Below the pieces are notes generated by a model that worked only from the letters and a program-made list of their open reading frames with translations, made no database searches and was not told the origin of the DNA. Of a DNA stretch of 64,000 nt, positions 47,887 to 56,025 are shown piece after piece. Within the stretch, counting starts at the first letter, position 1. Each line of letters starts with the position of its first letter. Source of the DNA: Alphaproteobacteria bacterium (GTDB lineage: Bacteria > Pseudomonadota > Alphaproteobacteria > Micropepsales > Micropepsaceae). The position numbers and the translations under genes are program-made. The stretch lies in the NCBI GenBank assembly GCA_947474565.1, contig CANJIS010000001.1, positions 124,001 through 188,000 on the forward strand. Reading direction: 5' to 3'.

Positions 47887-49695
47887 GTGCTAAACGGGCC
47901 CCCGATGGCTCCAGCTTCCAAAGACATCGGCACCTTAGCGGTGGCCAGCCGCCTGTTCCGCGATTATGTCAGCCGCGAATGGGGCCTGCTGGGTTTCGCC
48001 ATTCTGTGCATGCTGTTCACCTCGGCGATGGGCGGGCTGATCCCCATGCTGGTGAATTGGGATATCAAATACATCTTCCAGCGCCATGACGCGGGTTTGC
48101 TGCTGCCACTGTCGCTGGCCGCCTTCGGCATCATGGTCTTGCGCGCCGGCAGCCTGTTCCTGGGCAAAGCCACCATCGACACGGTGAGCGAGAAGGCGGT
48201 GGCGCGCGCCCAAGGCCATATGTTCGGGCGGCTGATCCGCCGCGACCTGGCGGATTTGAATGCCGTGCATTCCGGCCAGTTCGTTTCCAATTTTCTGTAC
48301 GACGCCACCTTGGTGCGCGATGCGCTGACGCTGGGCGTGGCCGCCATCTTTTTGGAACTGGTGCAGCTTGTTTTCTATATCGCCTATGTCGTGATCAGCG
48401 ATTGGCAGCTGGGCATGCTGTCATTGCTGGCGCTGCCCGGCGTGGCATGGACGATGGAGCGGCTGGGCGGTTCGATGCGGCGCGCCGCCACGCGCGGCAT
48501 GCAGGAAACCGGCGATCTGTCGGTGGTGCTGAGCGAAGCGATGGATGGCCGCCGCGTCATCAAGGCTTACAACCTGGAAGAACTTTCCGTGGCGCGGGTG
48601 GAAGGGCGCATCCAGAAGCGCCTCGCCACCCTGATCCGTTCGGTGCGGTTGCGCGCTGCCGCAGCCCCCATGACCGACATTTTCGCCGGGTTGGTGATTG
48701 CCGGCGTTCTGTATTTTGCTGGTTATCAGAATCTGCATGGCGAGTTGACCCTTAACACCTTCGCCGCGTTCATCGTGGCGCTGCTGCTGGCGCAGCAGCC
48801 GGTGCGCAACCTGTCCCAGCTTTGGCCCAGCGCTTCGGCGGGCATGGCGGCGGCCACGCGCATGTTCGCCGCGATTGATGCGCGGCCCCGCATCATCAGC
48901 GTGCCCGGGGCGCAGAAGCTGAAAGTGATCCCAGGCGGCGGCGCGGTGCGTTTCCAGGGTGTCGGCTTTGCCTATGCCAGCGCCACCGATCCGGCGCTGG
49001 AGAAGATCGATATCGACATTCCGGCCGGCACCAAGATCGCCCTGGTGGGGCCGTCGGGCGGCGGCAAGAGCACCTTGTTCAATCTGCTGCTGCGCTTCTA
49101 TGACCCCGACTATGGCCATATCGCCATCGACGGTCAGGATATTCACGGCGTGACGCTGGAGTCGCTGCGCGGCGCCATCGGCCTCGTTACCCAGGAAACC
49201 ATTCTGTTCGACGAAAGCGTGGCGGACAATATTGCGCTGGGCCGCACCGGCGCCAGCCGCGCCCAGATCGAACAGGCGGCGCGCGATGCCGCCGCGCATG
49301 AATTCATTTCCGAACTGCCGCAAGGCTATGACACCCGTATCGGCGAAGGCGGCCTGAAACTTTCCGGTGGCCAGCGCCAGCGCATCGCCATTGCCCGCGC
49401 CATGCTGCGCGCCGCCCCCATCCTGCTGCTGGACGAAGCCACCTCGGCGCTGGACACCACCAGCGAGCGGCAAGTCCAAGAAGCGCTGTCGCGGCTGATG
49501 AAGGGGCGCACCACGATTGTGATCGCCCACCGGCTTTCCACCGTGCTGGATGCCGACCACATTTATGTGCTGGATCGCGGCAAGGTGGTGGAGCATGGCC
49601 CGCATGATGCGCTGATCGCCCGCAGCGGGCTTTACGCCCAGCTTTACCGGCACAATCTCACCGAGCCGGAGCCCGCTTTGACGGGTGAAGTCTGA
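47887..49695 (+). CDS. MsbA-like ABC transporter (lipid flippase type)
   Basis: 602 residues. Half-transporter with six membrane helices (about 30-320) and an ABC ATPase domain: Walker A GPSGGGKSTLF, signature LKLSGGQRQRIAIARAMLRA, Walker B ILLLDEATSALD and H-loop TIVIAHRLST. Next to waaA, lpxK and lpxL it probably flips lipid A-core across the inner membrane as MsbA does. The GTG start at 47887 is six bases behind AGGGG; an ATG six codons later is the alternative. It overlaps waaA by one base. Confidence 0.93.
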   Translation: MLNGPPMAPASKDIGTLAVASRLFRDYVSREWGLLGFAILCMLFTSAMGGLIPMLVNWDIKYIFQRHDAGLLLPLSLAAFGIMVLRAGSLFLGKATIDTVSEKAVARAQGHMFGRLIRRDLADLNAVHSGQFVSNFLYDATLVRDALTLGVAAIFLELVQLVFYIAYVVISDWQLGMLSLLALPGVAWTMERLGGSMRRAATRGMQETGDLSVVLSEAMDGRRVIKAYNLEELSVARVEGRIQKRLATLIRSVRLRAAAAPMTDIFAGLVIAGVLYFAGYQNLHGELTLNTFAAFIVALLLAQQPVRNLSQLWPSASAGMAAATRMFAAIDARPRIISVPGAQKLKVIPGGGAVRFQGVGFAYASATDPALEKIDIDIPAGTKIALVGPSGGGKSTLFNLLLRFYDPDYGHIAIDGQDIHGVTLESLRGAIGLVTQETILFDESVADNIALGRTGASRAQIEQAARDAAAHEFISELPQGYDTRIGEGGLKLSGGQRQRIAIARAMLRAAPILLLDEATSALDTTSERQVQEALSRLMKGRTTIVIAHRLSTVLDADHIYVLDRGKVVEHGPHDALIARSGLYAQLYRHNLTEPEPALTGEV

Positions 49696-50966
49696 TGTTC
49701 GGCAAACTGCCCTGGGGCCTGAAGCTCTATCGCGGCTTTACCTATCTGGTCGCGCCCGCCGCGAAATTGATCCTGAAATCCCGCGCCTCCAAGGGCAAGG
49801 AAGACCAGAACCGTTTGAATGAACGGCTGGGCCGGCCCGAAATACCGCGCCCTGCCGGGCGGCTGGTTTGGATTCATGGCGCCAGCGTGGGCGAAAGCGT
49901 CGCCGCCCTGCCCCTGATCAACAAGCTTCTGTATGACGGCACGGTGCTGGTGACATCGGGCACCGTCGCATCCGCCGAAGTGATGAAACGGCGCTTGCCG
50001 CCCGGCGTCATCCATCAATTCGTGCCGCTGGATACGCCCGGCGCGGTCAAGCGGTTCCTGGATCACTGGAAGCCCAATGCCGCCCTGTTCGTGGAATCCG
50101 AACTCTGGCCCAACCTGCTGCTGACGGCGGCGGCACGCGGGGTGCGGCTGGTCTTGATCAATGCCCGCATTTCCGAACGCTCGGCGGCGGGCTGGCAGCG
50201 CGTGCCCAAATCCGCGCGCCATCTGTTTCAGATTTTCGATGCCGTACTGGCCCAGGATGAAGAGATCGCCGCGCGCTTTCGCAAATTGGGCGCGCGCGAT
50301 GTGCGCGTTGTCGGCAGCCTGAAGGCCGATGCCCCGCCCTTGTCCTGCGATGTGGCGGCATTGGGGGTGCTGAAAAAAGAAATCGGGACACGCCCGCTTC
50401 TGATCGCCGCCCAAACCCATCCCGGTGAAGACGAAACCGTGCTGCCGGCGCATGACAGCTTGCGCCGCCGCTTTCCCGATCTTCTCACCATCATTGTGCC
50501 GCGCCATACGGCACGCGGCGCCGATATCGCCATGCTGTGCGGCCAGCGTGCCGTGGCCCGGCGTTCTCTGGGCGAGCCCATCAGCACTGAGACGGAAATC
50601 TATGTCGCCGACACGATGAGCGAGATGGGGCTTTTCTATCGCCTGGCGCGCTTCTGTTTTCTGGGCGCCACCCTGGTGCCGATGGGCGGGCACAATCCGC
50701 TGGAGCCTGCCGTGCTTCATTGCGGCGTGATCGCGGGGCCGCATCGCAGTTCCAATGCCAAGGCCTTCGAAGCCATCATGGGGGCGCAGGGGTTGGGCGA
50801 TGTGCGCACCAGCGGCGACATCGCCGCGCTAGTGGAGAAGCTGATCGAAAATCCGTCCCTGGCGGCGGCGATGGGCGAAGCGGCGGCGCGCGGCGCGGCT
50901 GCCCAGGCGGGCGCGGTGTCGGCCACCATGGCGGTGCTGGAAAGCCTGAAACATGCGGGCGCCTGA
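49695..50966 (+). CDS. waaA: 3-deoxy-D-manno-octulosonic acid (Kdo) transferase
   Basis: 423 residues. Inner-membrane-anchored GT-B glycosyltransferase that adds Kdo to the lipid A precursor. N-terminal hydrophobic anchor (KLYRGFTYLVAPAAKLIL), catalytic motif VWIHGASVGESVAALPL, then VLVTSGTVASAEVMKRRLPP, AALFVESELWPNLLLTAAAR and C-terminal CFLGATLVPMGGHNPLEPA. Its stop overlaps lpxK by 14 bases. Length and motifs are standard. Confidence 0.96.
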   Translation: MFGKLPWGLKLYRGFTYLVAPAAKLILKSRASKGKEDQNRLNERLGRPEIPRPAGRLVWIHGASVGESVAALPLINKLLYDGTVLVTSGTVASAEVMKRRLPPGVIHQFVPLDTPGAVKRFLDHWKPNAALFVESELWPNLLLTAAARGVRLVLINARISERSAAGWQRVPKSARHLFQIFDAVLAQDEEIAARFRKLGARDVRVVGSLKADAPPLSCDVAALGVLKKEIGTRPLLIAAQTHPGEDETVLPAHDSLRRRFPDLLTIIVPRHTARGADIAMLCGQRAVARRSLGEPISTETEIYVADTMSEMGLFYRLARFCFLGATLVPMGGHNPLEPAVLHCGVIAGPHRSSNAKAFEAIMGAQGLGDVRTSGDIAALVEKLIENPSLAAAMGEAAARGAAAQAGAVSATMAVLESLKHAGA

Positions 50967-51888
50967 TTTCTGGAAAACACGCGGGCCGCTGGCGCTGCTG
51001 CTGGCGCCGCTGGGATGCCTGTATGGCCTCAGCGTGGCGAAGAAAGCGGCAGACGCCGCGCCGTTGCGCAGTACTGCCAAAGTGATCTGCGTCGGCAACC
51101 TCACCGCCGGGGGCAGCGGCAAGACGCCGGTGGCGATTGCCATCGGGCAAGAATTGCACAGGCGCGGCAAAAAGGTTTTCTTTCTGACGCGCGGCTATGG
51201 CGGCAGCGAAGCCGGGCCGGTGCTGGTCAAAGATCAGACCGTGGATGCGGTGGGCGATGAAGCCTTGCTGCTGGCCCGCACCGCGCCCACCGTGGTGGCG
51301 CGCGACCGGGCGGAAGGCGCGAAACTGGCGGTGGCGCAAGGCGCGGACGTGATCGTGATGGATGACGGCCACCAGAACTTCACCCTGGCGAAAGACCTGT
51401 CGCTGGTGGTGGTGGATGGCGCGGCGGGCTTCGGCAATGGCTTTATGATTCCGGCGGGACCGTTGCGCGAATCCGTGGCGCAGGGCCTGGCGCGCGCCGA
51501 TGGGGTGATCATCGTGGGTGATGGAAATCCCGATCTGAATGGTTTCACCGGCCCGGTGATGCGGGCGCGGCTGGAACCGGATGGCGCAAATGTCGCGGGG
51601 CGTGATGTCTTCGCTTTTGCCGGGATCGGGCGGCCGGAAAAATTCGTGGCAACATTGCAAGCCTGCGGCGCAACAGTGACAGGCACGCAATTCTTCGCCG
51701 ACCACCATCCTTATAATGCCGCGGAAATCGCCGCTTTAAAAAGCTGGGCCGGGGCTTCGACCCTGGTGACGACGGAGAAGGACATGGTGCGTCTCAGCCC
51801 GGAAATGGCGGACGGAATCACCACGCTTAAGATACGCGCCCGCTTCGAAGACCCCCGTTTGCTTGACAGCCTGTTGGCCGGGGTTTAG
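50953..51888 (+). CDS. lpxK: Tetraacyldisaccharide 4'-kinase
   Basis: 311 residues. Phosphorylates the 4' position of the tetraacyldisaccharide to make lipid IVA; inner-membrane associated via its N-terminal helix (LALLLAPLGCLYGLSVAKKA). P-loop VGNLTAGGSGKTPVAIAIG is the family form; further landmarks VGDEALLLARTAPTVVARDR, VIVMDDGHQNFTLAKDLSLV and FADHHPYNAAE. Coupled to waaA by a 14-base overlap; lpxL follows nine bases later. Confidence 0.96.
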   Translation: MRAPDFWKTRGPLALLLAPLGCLYGLSVAKKAADAAPLRSTAKVICVGNLTAGGSGKTPVAIAIGQELHRRGKKVFFLTRGYGGSEAGPVLVKDQTVDAVGDEALLLARTAPTVVARDRAEGAKLAVAQGADVIVMDDGHQNFTLAKDLSLVVVDGAAGFGNGFMIPAGPLRESVAQGLARADGVIIVGDGNPDLNGFTGPVMRARLEPDGANVAGRDVFAFAGIGRPEKFVATLQACGATVTGTQFFADHHPYNAAEIAALKSWAGASTLVTTEKDMVRLSPEMADGITTLKIRARFEDPRLLDSLLAGV

Positions 51889-51897
51889 CCCCGTTCC

Positions 51898-52800
51898 ATG
51901 GCCGCAAGCCGCAAATTTCGTTACGCCTTGGAAGCTGCGGGCTTCTTTGTGTTGATGGGCTTTCTGCGGCTGTTCAATGTGGATACCGCGTCCCGCATCG
52001 GCGGCTGGATCGGCCGCCGGATTTTCTCGAAGCTGTCGCCCGGCAAGACGGCGCGCAAGAATCTCAAAGCCGCGTTTCCGGAAAAGAGCAAATCCGAGAT
52101 CGAGACCATCCTCACCGCCATGTGGGACAATCTGGGCCGCGTGGTCGGCGAATATCCGCATCTGGGAAGTTTCAACAAGGCCGGACCCGGCACGCGCATC
52201 CTGGTCAAAGGCGTGGAGCATGTCGAGGAAGCGGCGAAGGGTGATCGCGGCACTATGTTCCTGTCGGGCCATCTGGCCAATTGGGAAATGATGCCGATGA
52301 GCGGCGAACTGTGGGGCCTGGATGGCGCCACCGTGGTGCGCCATCCCAACAATCCGCATGTCGCGCGCTGGATCGCCAAGCAGCGCGGACTGAATGGGCC
52401 CAAGGAGCAGATCGGCAAGCATAGCGGGGCGCGGCGCATCTTCTCGCAGCTACGCGGCGGCAAGGTGATCTATATGCTGGTGGACCAGCGCAACGACGAA
52501 GGCATTCCGATAGAATTCTTCGGGCGCCCTGCCCCGACCACACCGGTGCCGGCGGCACTGGCGCTGAAACTGGGGGCGCGCATCCTGGTGGCCAACAACC
52601 GGCGGGTAAACGGGGCGCATTTCGAAGTGACGGTGAATCCAGGGCCGGAGTTTACGCCCACCGGCGATGACGAAGCCGACACCCGCGAATTGACGAAACG
52701 GATCACCGCCCAGATAGAAGCGATGATCCGTTCCAATCCGTCACAATGGCTCTGGATTCACAAGCGCTGGGGTAAGGCCGGGCCCGCGGAACGCGGGTGA
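51898..52800 (+). CDS. lpxL: Lipid A biosynthesis acyltransferase (LpxL/HtrB family)
   Basis: 300 residues. Adds a secondary acyl chain to Kdo-lipid A at the inner membrane. N-terminal membrane helix (YALEAAGFFVLMGFLRLF); catalytic HxxxxE motif is H125-E130 in SGHLANWEMM; also LVDQRNDEGIPIEFFGRPAP and the C-terminal SNPSQWLWIHKRWGKAGPAE. Odd point: the last codons (52783-52797) and the stop belong to repeat element C copy 1, so the C-terminal GPAERG is encoded by the repeat hairpin. Confidence 0.94.
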   Translation: MAASRKFRYALEAAGFFVLMGFLRLFNVDTASRIGGWIGRRIFSKLSPGKTARKNLKAAFPEKSKSEIETILTAMWDNLGRVVGEYPHLGSFNKAGPGTRILVKGVEHVEEAAKGDRGTMFLSGHLANWEMMPMSGELWGLDGATVVRHPNNPHVARWIAKQRGLNGPKEQIGKHSGARRIFSQLRGGKVIYMLVDQRNDEGIPIEFFGRPAPTTPVPAALALKLGARILVANNRRVNGAHFEVTVNPGPEFTPTGDDEADTRELTKRITAQIEAMIRSNPSQWLWIHKRWGKAGPAERG

Positions 52801-52876
52801 GCAGGTCTCGCCACGCTGCCGCTAGCGAGGGACCTGCGAAACGGACGAACGCCGCGAGCCTGGGCGAGCGGCCGGG
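52783..52876 (+). repeat. Three-hairpin element C, copy 1 (overlaps end of lpxL)
   Basis: Hairpin 1 CCCGCG (52783-52788) with CGCGGG (52792-52797), then the lpxL stop within TGAGCAGGTC, a second stem pairing GCAGGTC with GACCTGC, and the conserved block CGCGAGCCTGGGCGAGCGG. The same TGAGCAGGTC follows the hairpin in copy 3. Confidence 0.78.
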
Positions 52877-52897
52877 TGCTTCGACAAGCGCAATGCA

Positions 52898-52930
52898 CAA
52901 CGGGCCCGGTCTGATGACCGAGGCCCGTTG
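52898..52930 (-). terminator. Terminator-like hairpin
   Basis: Stem CAACGGGCC (52898-52906) with GGCCCGTTG (52922-52930), extended inward by CGGT/ACCG. No strong T run on either side, so it may end both convergent units with help, or not be a simple intrinsic terminator. Confidence 0.5.
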
Positions 52931-52952
52931 GACACAAACTTACTTCAGCGAA

Positions 52953-53222
52953 CTACCAGCGGCGGCCGTTGCGATAGTAGCGGCGGTCGTCATGGCGCCA
53001 GCCGTGATAGCGGGGGCCATAATTCTGGCGCCAATAATTGGCATGGCGCGGGCTGCTCCAATAATGCCAGCGGTTATAGCGGTCGTAGTAACCGTCGCTA
53101 TAACCCATCTGGACATTGCCGAAGTTAAAGCCGAACGCGACCTGCGCCTGAGCCGGCTGGGTGAATTCAACGGCCGTGCCCAAAGCCAGGGCCGCAAGCG
53201 CGTATTTGATAGCAGTTTTCAT
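52953..53222 (-). CDS. Small exported Tyr/Arg/Trp-rich protein
   Basis: 89 residues from the second of two nearby ATGs: GAGGAG (53229-53234) lies six bases before the ATG at 53222 but touches the one at 53228, which decides the start. Signal peptide MKTAIKYALAALALGTAVEF, cut near AQA, then a mature part rich in aromatic and basic residues (MGYSDGYYDRYNRWHYW, RRYYRNGRRW). The type is common among exported alphaproteobacterial stress-related proteins of unknown function. A matching EcfG-type promoter lies just upstream. Confidence 0.82.
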   Translation of the reverse strand: MKTAIKYALAALALGTAVEFTQPAQAQVAFGFNFGNVQMGYSDGYYDRYNRWHYWSSPRHANYWRQNYGPRYHGWRHDDRRYYRNGRRW

Positions 53223-53263
53223 CGTCATCTCCTCGCTCTGCCCTTCCGTCTGTCCGATTTGTG

Positions 53264-53288
53264 AACGAGGAAGGCAAAGAGTTGTTCC
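53264..53288 (-). promoter_or_regulatory. EcfG-type general stress promoter
   Basis: Minus strand GGAAC (53284-53288), exactly 16 bases, CGTT (53264-53267). This matches the consensus of the alphaproteobacterial general stress sigma factor EcfG (GGAAC-N16/17-CGTT). It lies about 40 bases upstream of the small exported protein gene. Confidence 0.7.
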
Positions 53289-53324
53289 CGCGAAAATCCG
53301 GGAACGGCGAGGAACCAAAAAGGA

Positions 53325-54173
53325 TTAAAGTGAATCCGGTTTGGGCTTTTTTGTGGCAAGCGCGGGATCCAGCTTGACCTGGAACCAGTTCATTTCCCAA
53401 TGCAGATGCGGGCCGGTGGCGCGTCCCGTTCGGCCAATATGTCCGATCATCTGGCCGCGTTTCACCGCATCGCCTTCCTTCACCAGCCGCTTGGACTGAT
53501 GCAGGTAACTGGTAGCGACGCCCTGCCCGTGCGCGATCAGCGTAAAGCCGCCATTGACGTAATGATCGGCGCTGACAGTGACGATGCCATCGGCGGGGGC
53601 ATGGATCGGCGTCCCCGTGGGGGCGGCCATGTCGACGCCCATATGCGGCGACATCGGCGTGCCGTTATCGATGCGCTGGCTGCCGAACACGCCGCTTTCG
53701 ATGCCCGGCGCCGGCCAGTCGAAGCCGGAGAGAAAATCGGTGCCCGGCGTGTTGGTAAAGCGGGCGAGATAGATCGTCGCGGATTCCTGGGCGATACGCT
53801 CTTGCACGTCCTTGGGCGGCGTCACCGTGTTCTGCGGCAAGCCGTCAATGCGCTGAATGTCGTATTGCCGTTTGGCCGGAGTGAAAGAGCGGCTGTCGCC
53901 GCCGCCTTCGGGATAGCGCACTGCGATCTGCGAGGGCGTGGTCTGGTTATAGGCAAAGCCGAAAACAAAGCGGCCGTCTTTGGTGACATCGAGCGGGCGG
54001 CCATCCAGCGCCACCAGCGAACCGGGGGGCGCTTGCCCCAAGGCAAGGCTGCCCTGCTCCATCGCGCCGGTGATGGAAAAGCAGACCGGGGGTTCGGCGG
54101 CGAAAACAGATTTTGAGAAGATGGGCGTACTGGCGAAAGCGAGGCTGCACCTAAGAAAGAAGCGGCGATTCAC
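53325..54173 (-). CDS. M23 family peptidase (LytM domain)
   Basis: 282 residues from a GTG overlapping the DUF2093 stop (GTGA). Signal peptide (MNRRFFLRCSLAFASTPIFS). N-terminal beta domain, then the zinc endopeptidase: MSPHMGVDMAAPTGTPIHAP (first ligands HxxxD) and RATGPHLHWEMNWF (HLH). The metal site is complete, so it is likely an active murein endopeptidase in the periplasm. It follows xseA and DUF2093 on the same strand, a conserved alphaproteobacterial arrangement. Confidence 0.93.
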   Translation of the reverse strand: MNRRFFLRCSLAFASTPIFSKSVFAAEPPVCFSITGAMEQGSLALGQAPPGSLVALDGRPLDVTKDGRFVFGFAYNQTTPSQIAVRYPEGGGDSRSFTPAKRQYDIQRIDGLPQNTVTPPKDVQERIAQESATIYLARFTNTPGTDFLSGFDWPAPGIESGVFGSQRIDNGTPMSPHMGVDMAAPTGTPIHAPADGIVTVSADHYVNGGFTLIAHGQGVATSYLHQSKRLVKEGDAVKRGQMIGHIGRTGRATGPHLHWEMNWFQVKLDPALATKKPKPDSL

Positions 54174-54397
54174 TTCGGGACCAATCCCTTTTTCTGCGCG
54201 CGCTGGGTGGAGAGTGCGGGCGAGGCATAAGCCTCCTGCAGATCGACGCTCCAATAGCGCAGGGCGTCAACGGGAATGTGGACGCCGCTGACGGCGCAGA
54301 CAACGTAAGAGCCGGGCAGGATGACGTCGTAATCGCCATCGAGATACCGCAGCTTGGCTTCGCCCTGGTCGCGTTCCATTTTGTTCATGGCGTCCAT
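54170..54397 (-). CDS. DUF2093 family protein
   Basis: 75 residues. DUF2093 domain: AKLRYLDGDYDVILPGSYVV followed by CAVSGVHIPVDALRYWSVDL and the end QEAYASPALSTQRAQKKG. Small cytosolic protein found beside xseA and an M23 peptidase in alphaproteobacteria; function unknown. Three ATGs (54397, 54388, 54379) could start it. It overlaps the M23 gene by four bases, while element A5 separates it from xseA. Confidence 0.87.
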   Translation of the reverse strand: MDAMNKMERDQGEAKLRYLDGDYDVILPGSYVVCAVSGVHIPVDALRYWSVDLQEAYASPALSTQRAQKKGLVPK

Positions 54398-54434
54398 ACT
54401 AAACTCTCATTGTCATGGCCCGCAAATGCGGCAC

Positions 54435-54572
54435 TGTCATCCCCGGCCGAGCAAAGCGCAGCTTTGCGAGGGGAAGGGGATCCAGTCTGGTGACTGGAGA
54501 ATCTTTTTGTTGCAACCGCCTGGGTCCCCTTCCCTCGCGCCATGCTGCGCATGCCGCTCGCCGGGGATGACA
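54435..54572. repeat. Inverted-repeat element A, copy 5
   Basis: Outer arms TGTCATCCCCGGCCGAGC and GCTCGCCGGGGATGACA; inner arms GGGGAAGGGGATCCAG and CTGGGTCCCCTTCCC. Left variable hairpin GCAAAGC (54451-54457) with GCTTTGC (54461-54467). A fragment of element B (TGTCATGGCCCGCAAATGCG) precedes it. It lies inside the xseA-DUF2093-M23 transcription unit. Confidence 0.9.
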
Positions 54573-54580
54573 GGGGGGGG

Positions 54581-55987
54581 TTAAAAGAGGCTCCCCTGAT
54601 CGGTCGGTGATTTTTTGCCTTTGGGCCTGGGCGTTCCGCCCGCAACAGCCCCGGATTCACCGTCGGCGAAGCGCAAGGTCAGGCCCTCGCCCGCTTTAAC
54701 CTCTGCGGCGCGGCGGCGCACCTTGCCGTCTTCGCCGGTCACAAGGGCAAAGCCGCGATCCAGCACGCCCTTATAAGAGACGCTTTCCAGCAGGCGGCTG
54801 ACCGCATCCAGGCGGCGGCGGCTTTCCTTGATCTGGATCTTTTCCACCCGCGCGGCGCGTGTGGCCAGCCCATCCAGCTTCTGGCGCAGATTGGCCAAAC
54901 GCTGGCGCAAGGTGGTAGGGCGTAAAGACGCCGAAGTCTCCAGCAGCGCGCGGCGATGCAGTTGCAGATTGTGGCGCAGGCCGACGCCCAATTTCTCGCC
55001 TGCCTGATCCAGGCGCTGGCGCGGCTGGGCGAATAACTGGTCGGCGCGCGGCAGCACGCGGGCCAGTTGCGCCAGATGGCGGCGGCGCTGTTCCACCCCG
55101 CGCGTGAAACAGGCCAGCATGCGGCGCTGGTAATCGAGTGTCTGCGACAGAAGCTCGGTGCGCACCGGCACCGCCAGTTCGGCGGCAGCGGTGGGCGTGG
55201 GCGCGCGCATGTCGGAGGCGAAATCGATCAGCGTGGTGTCGGTCTCATGCCCGACCGCAGAAATCAGCGGAATAAGACTGGCGGCGGCGGCGCGGACCAC
55301 CACCTCTTCGTTGAAGGCCATCAGGTCCTCGACCGAGCCGCCGCCCCGCGCCACAATGATGACATCGGGTTTGGGAAAAGCGCCGCCAAGATTGTTCAAG
55401 CCGGCGATGCCCGCAGCGATTTCGGCGGCGGCTTTTTCGCCCTGCACCGCCACCGGCCACAGCAGCACCCGGCGCGGGAAGCGCGCATTGAGGCGATGCA
55501 TGATATCGCGGATCACCGCCCCGGTGGGCGATGTCACCACGCCGATCACTTCGGGCAAGAAGGGCAGCTTCTTTTTGCGTGAGGCTTCGAACAGGCCTTC
55601 GGCGGCAAGCTTCTTCTTGCGTTCTTCCAGCAGCGCCATCAGCGCGCCCAGGCCCGCCAGCTCAATCTGCTCGACAATGATCTGGTAGTTGGAGCGGCCG
55701 GGATAGGTGGTGAGGCGGCCCGTCACCACCACGTCCATGCCCGATTCGGGGCGCAGCTTGGGCCGCGCCGTCTTCCAGATGATGGCGGCCAGAACCGCCT
55801 TGTCGTCCTTCAGGTCGAAATAGGTGTGGCCGGACGGTGCGACTTTCAGGCCCGAAATCTCGCCCCGGACGCGCACAAAAGCGAAGTTTTCCTCGACCAC
55901 GCGCTTCAGCGCCCCGGACAGTTCACTGACCGAGAATTCGGGGAGATTCGACAGGGTGCTGGCGGCTTCGCTCATGGGTGCGGGCAT
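54581..55987 (-). CDS. xseA: Exodeoxyribonuclease VII large subunit
   Basis: 468 residues. Single-strand DNA exonuclease subunit. N-terminal OB fold (EFSVSELSGALKRVVEENFA, VRVRGEISGLKVAPSGHTYF, DLKDDKAVLAAIIWK), catalytic core (GVVTSPTGAVIRDIMHRLNA, VDVI-type segment PDVIIVARGGGSVEDLMAFN, PLISAVGHETDTTLIDFASD), then a long Arg/Leu/Gln helical region. Cytosolic. The start may be the first ATG (55987) or the one four codons later. The small subunit xseB is not in the window. Confidence 0.96.
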   Translation of the reverse strand: MPAPMSEAASTLSNLPEFSVSELSGALKRVVEENFAFVRVRGEISGLKVAPSGHTYFDLKDDKAVLAAIIWKTARPKLRPESGMDVVVTGRLTTYPGRSNYQIIVEQIELAGLGALMALLEERKKKLAAEGLFEASRKKKLPFLPEVIGVVTSPTGAVIRDIMHRLNARFPRRVLLWPVAVQGEKAAAEIAAGIAGLNNLGGAFPKPDVIIVARGGGSVEDLMAFNEEVVVRAAAASLIPLISAVGHETDTTLIDFASDMRAPTPTAAAELAVPVRTELLSQTLDYQRRMLACFTRGVEQRRRHLAQLARVLPRADQLFAQPRQRLDQAGEKLGVGLRHNLQLHRRALLETSASLRPTTLRQRLANLRQKLDGLATRAARVEKIQIKESRRRLDAVSRLLESVSYKGVLDRGFALVTGEDGKVRRRAAEVKAGEGLTLRFADGESGAVAGGTPRPKGKKSPTDQGSLF

Positions 55988-56025
55988 GATACAGAGTCCG
56001 AAGGAAATTCGGATAGCGGTGAGTT

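Noticed and set aside
52797-53264. 155-codon frame on the plus strand after lpxL
   Set aside because: It is antisense to the exported Tyr/Arg-rich protein, which has a signal peptide, a strong ribosome-binding site and a matching promoter.
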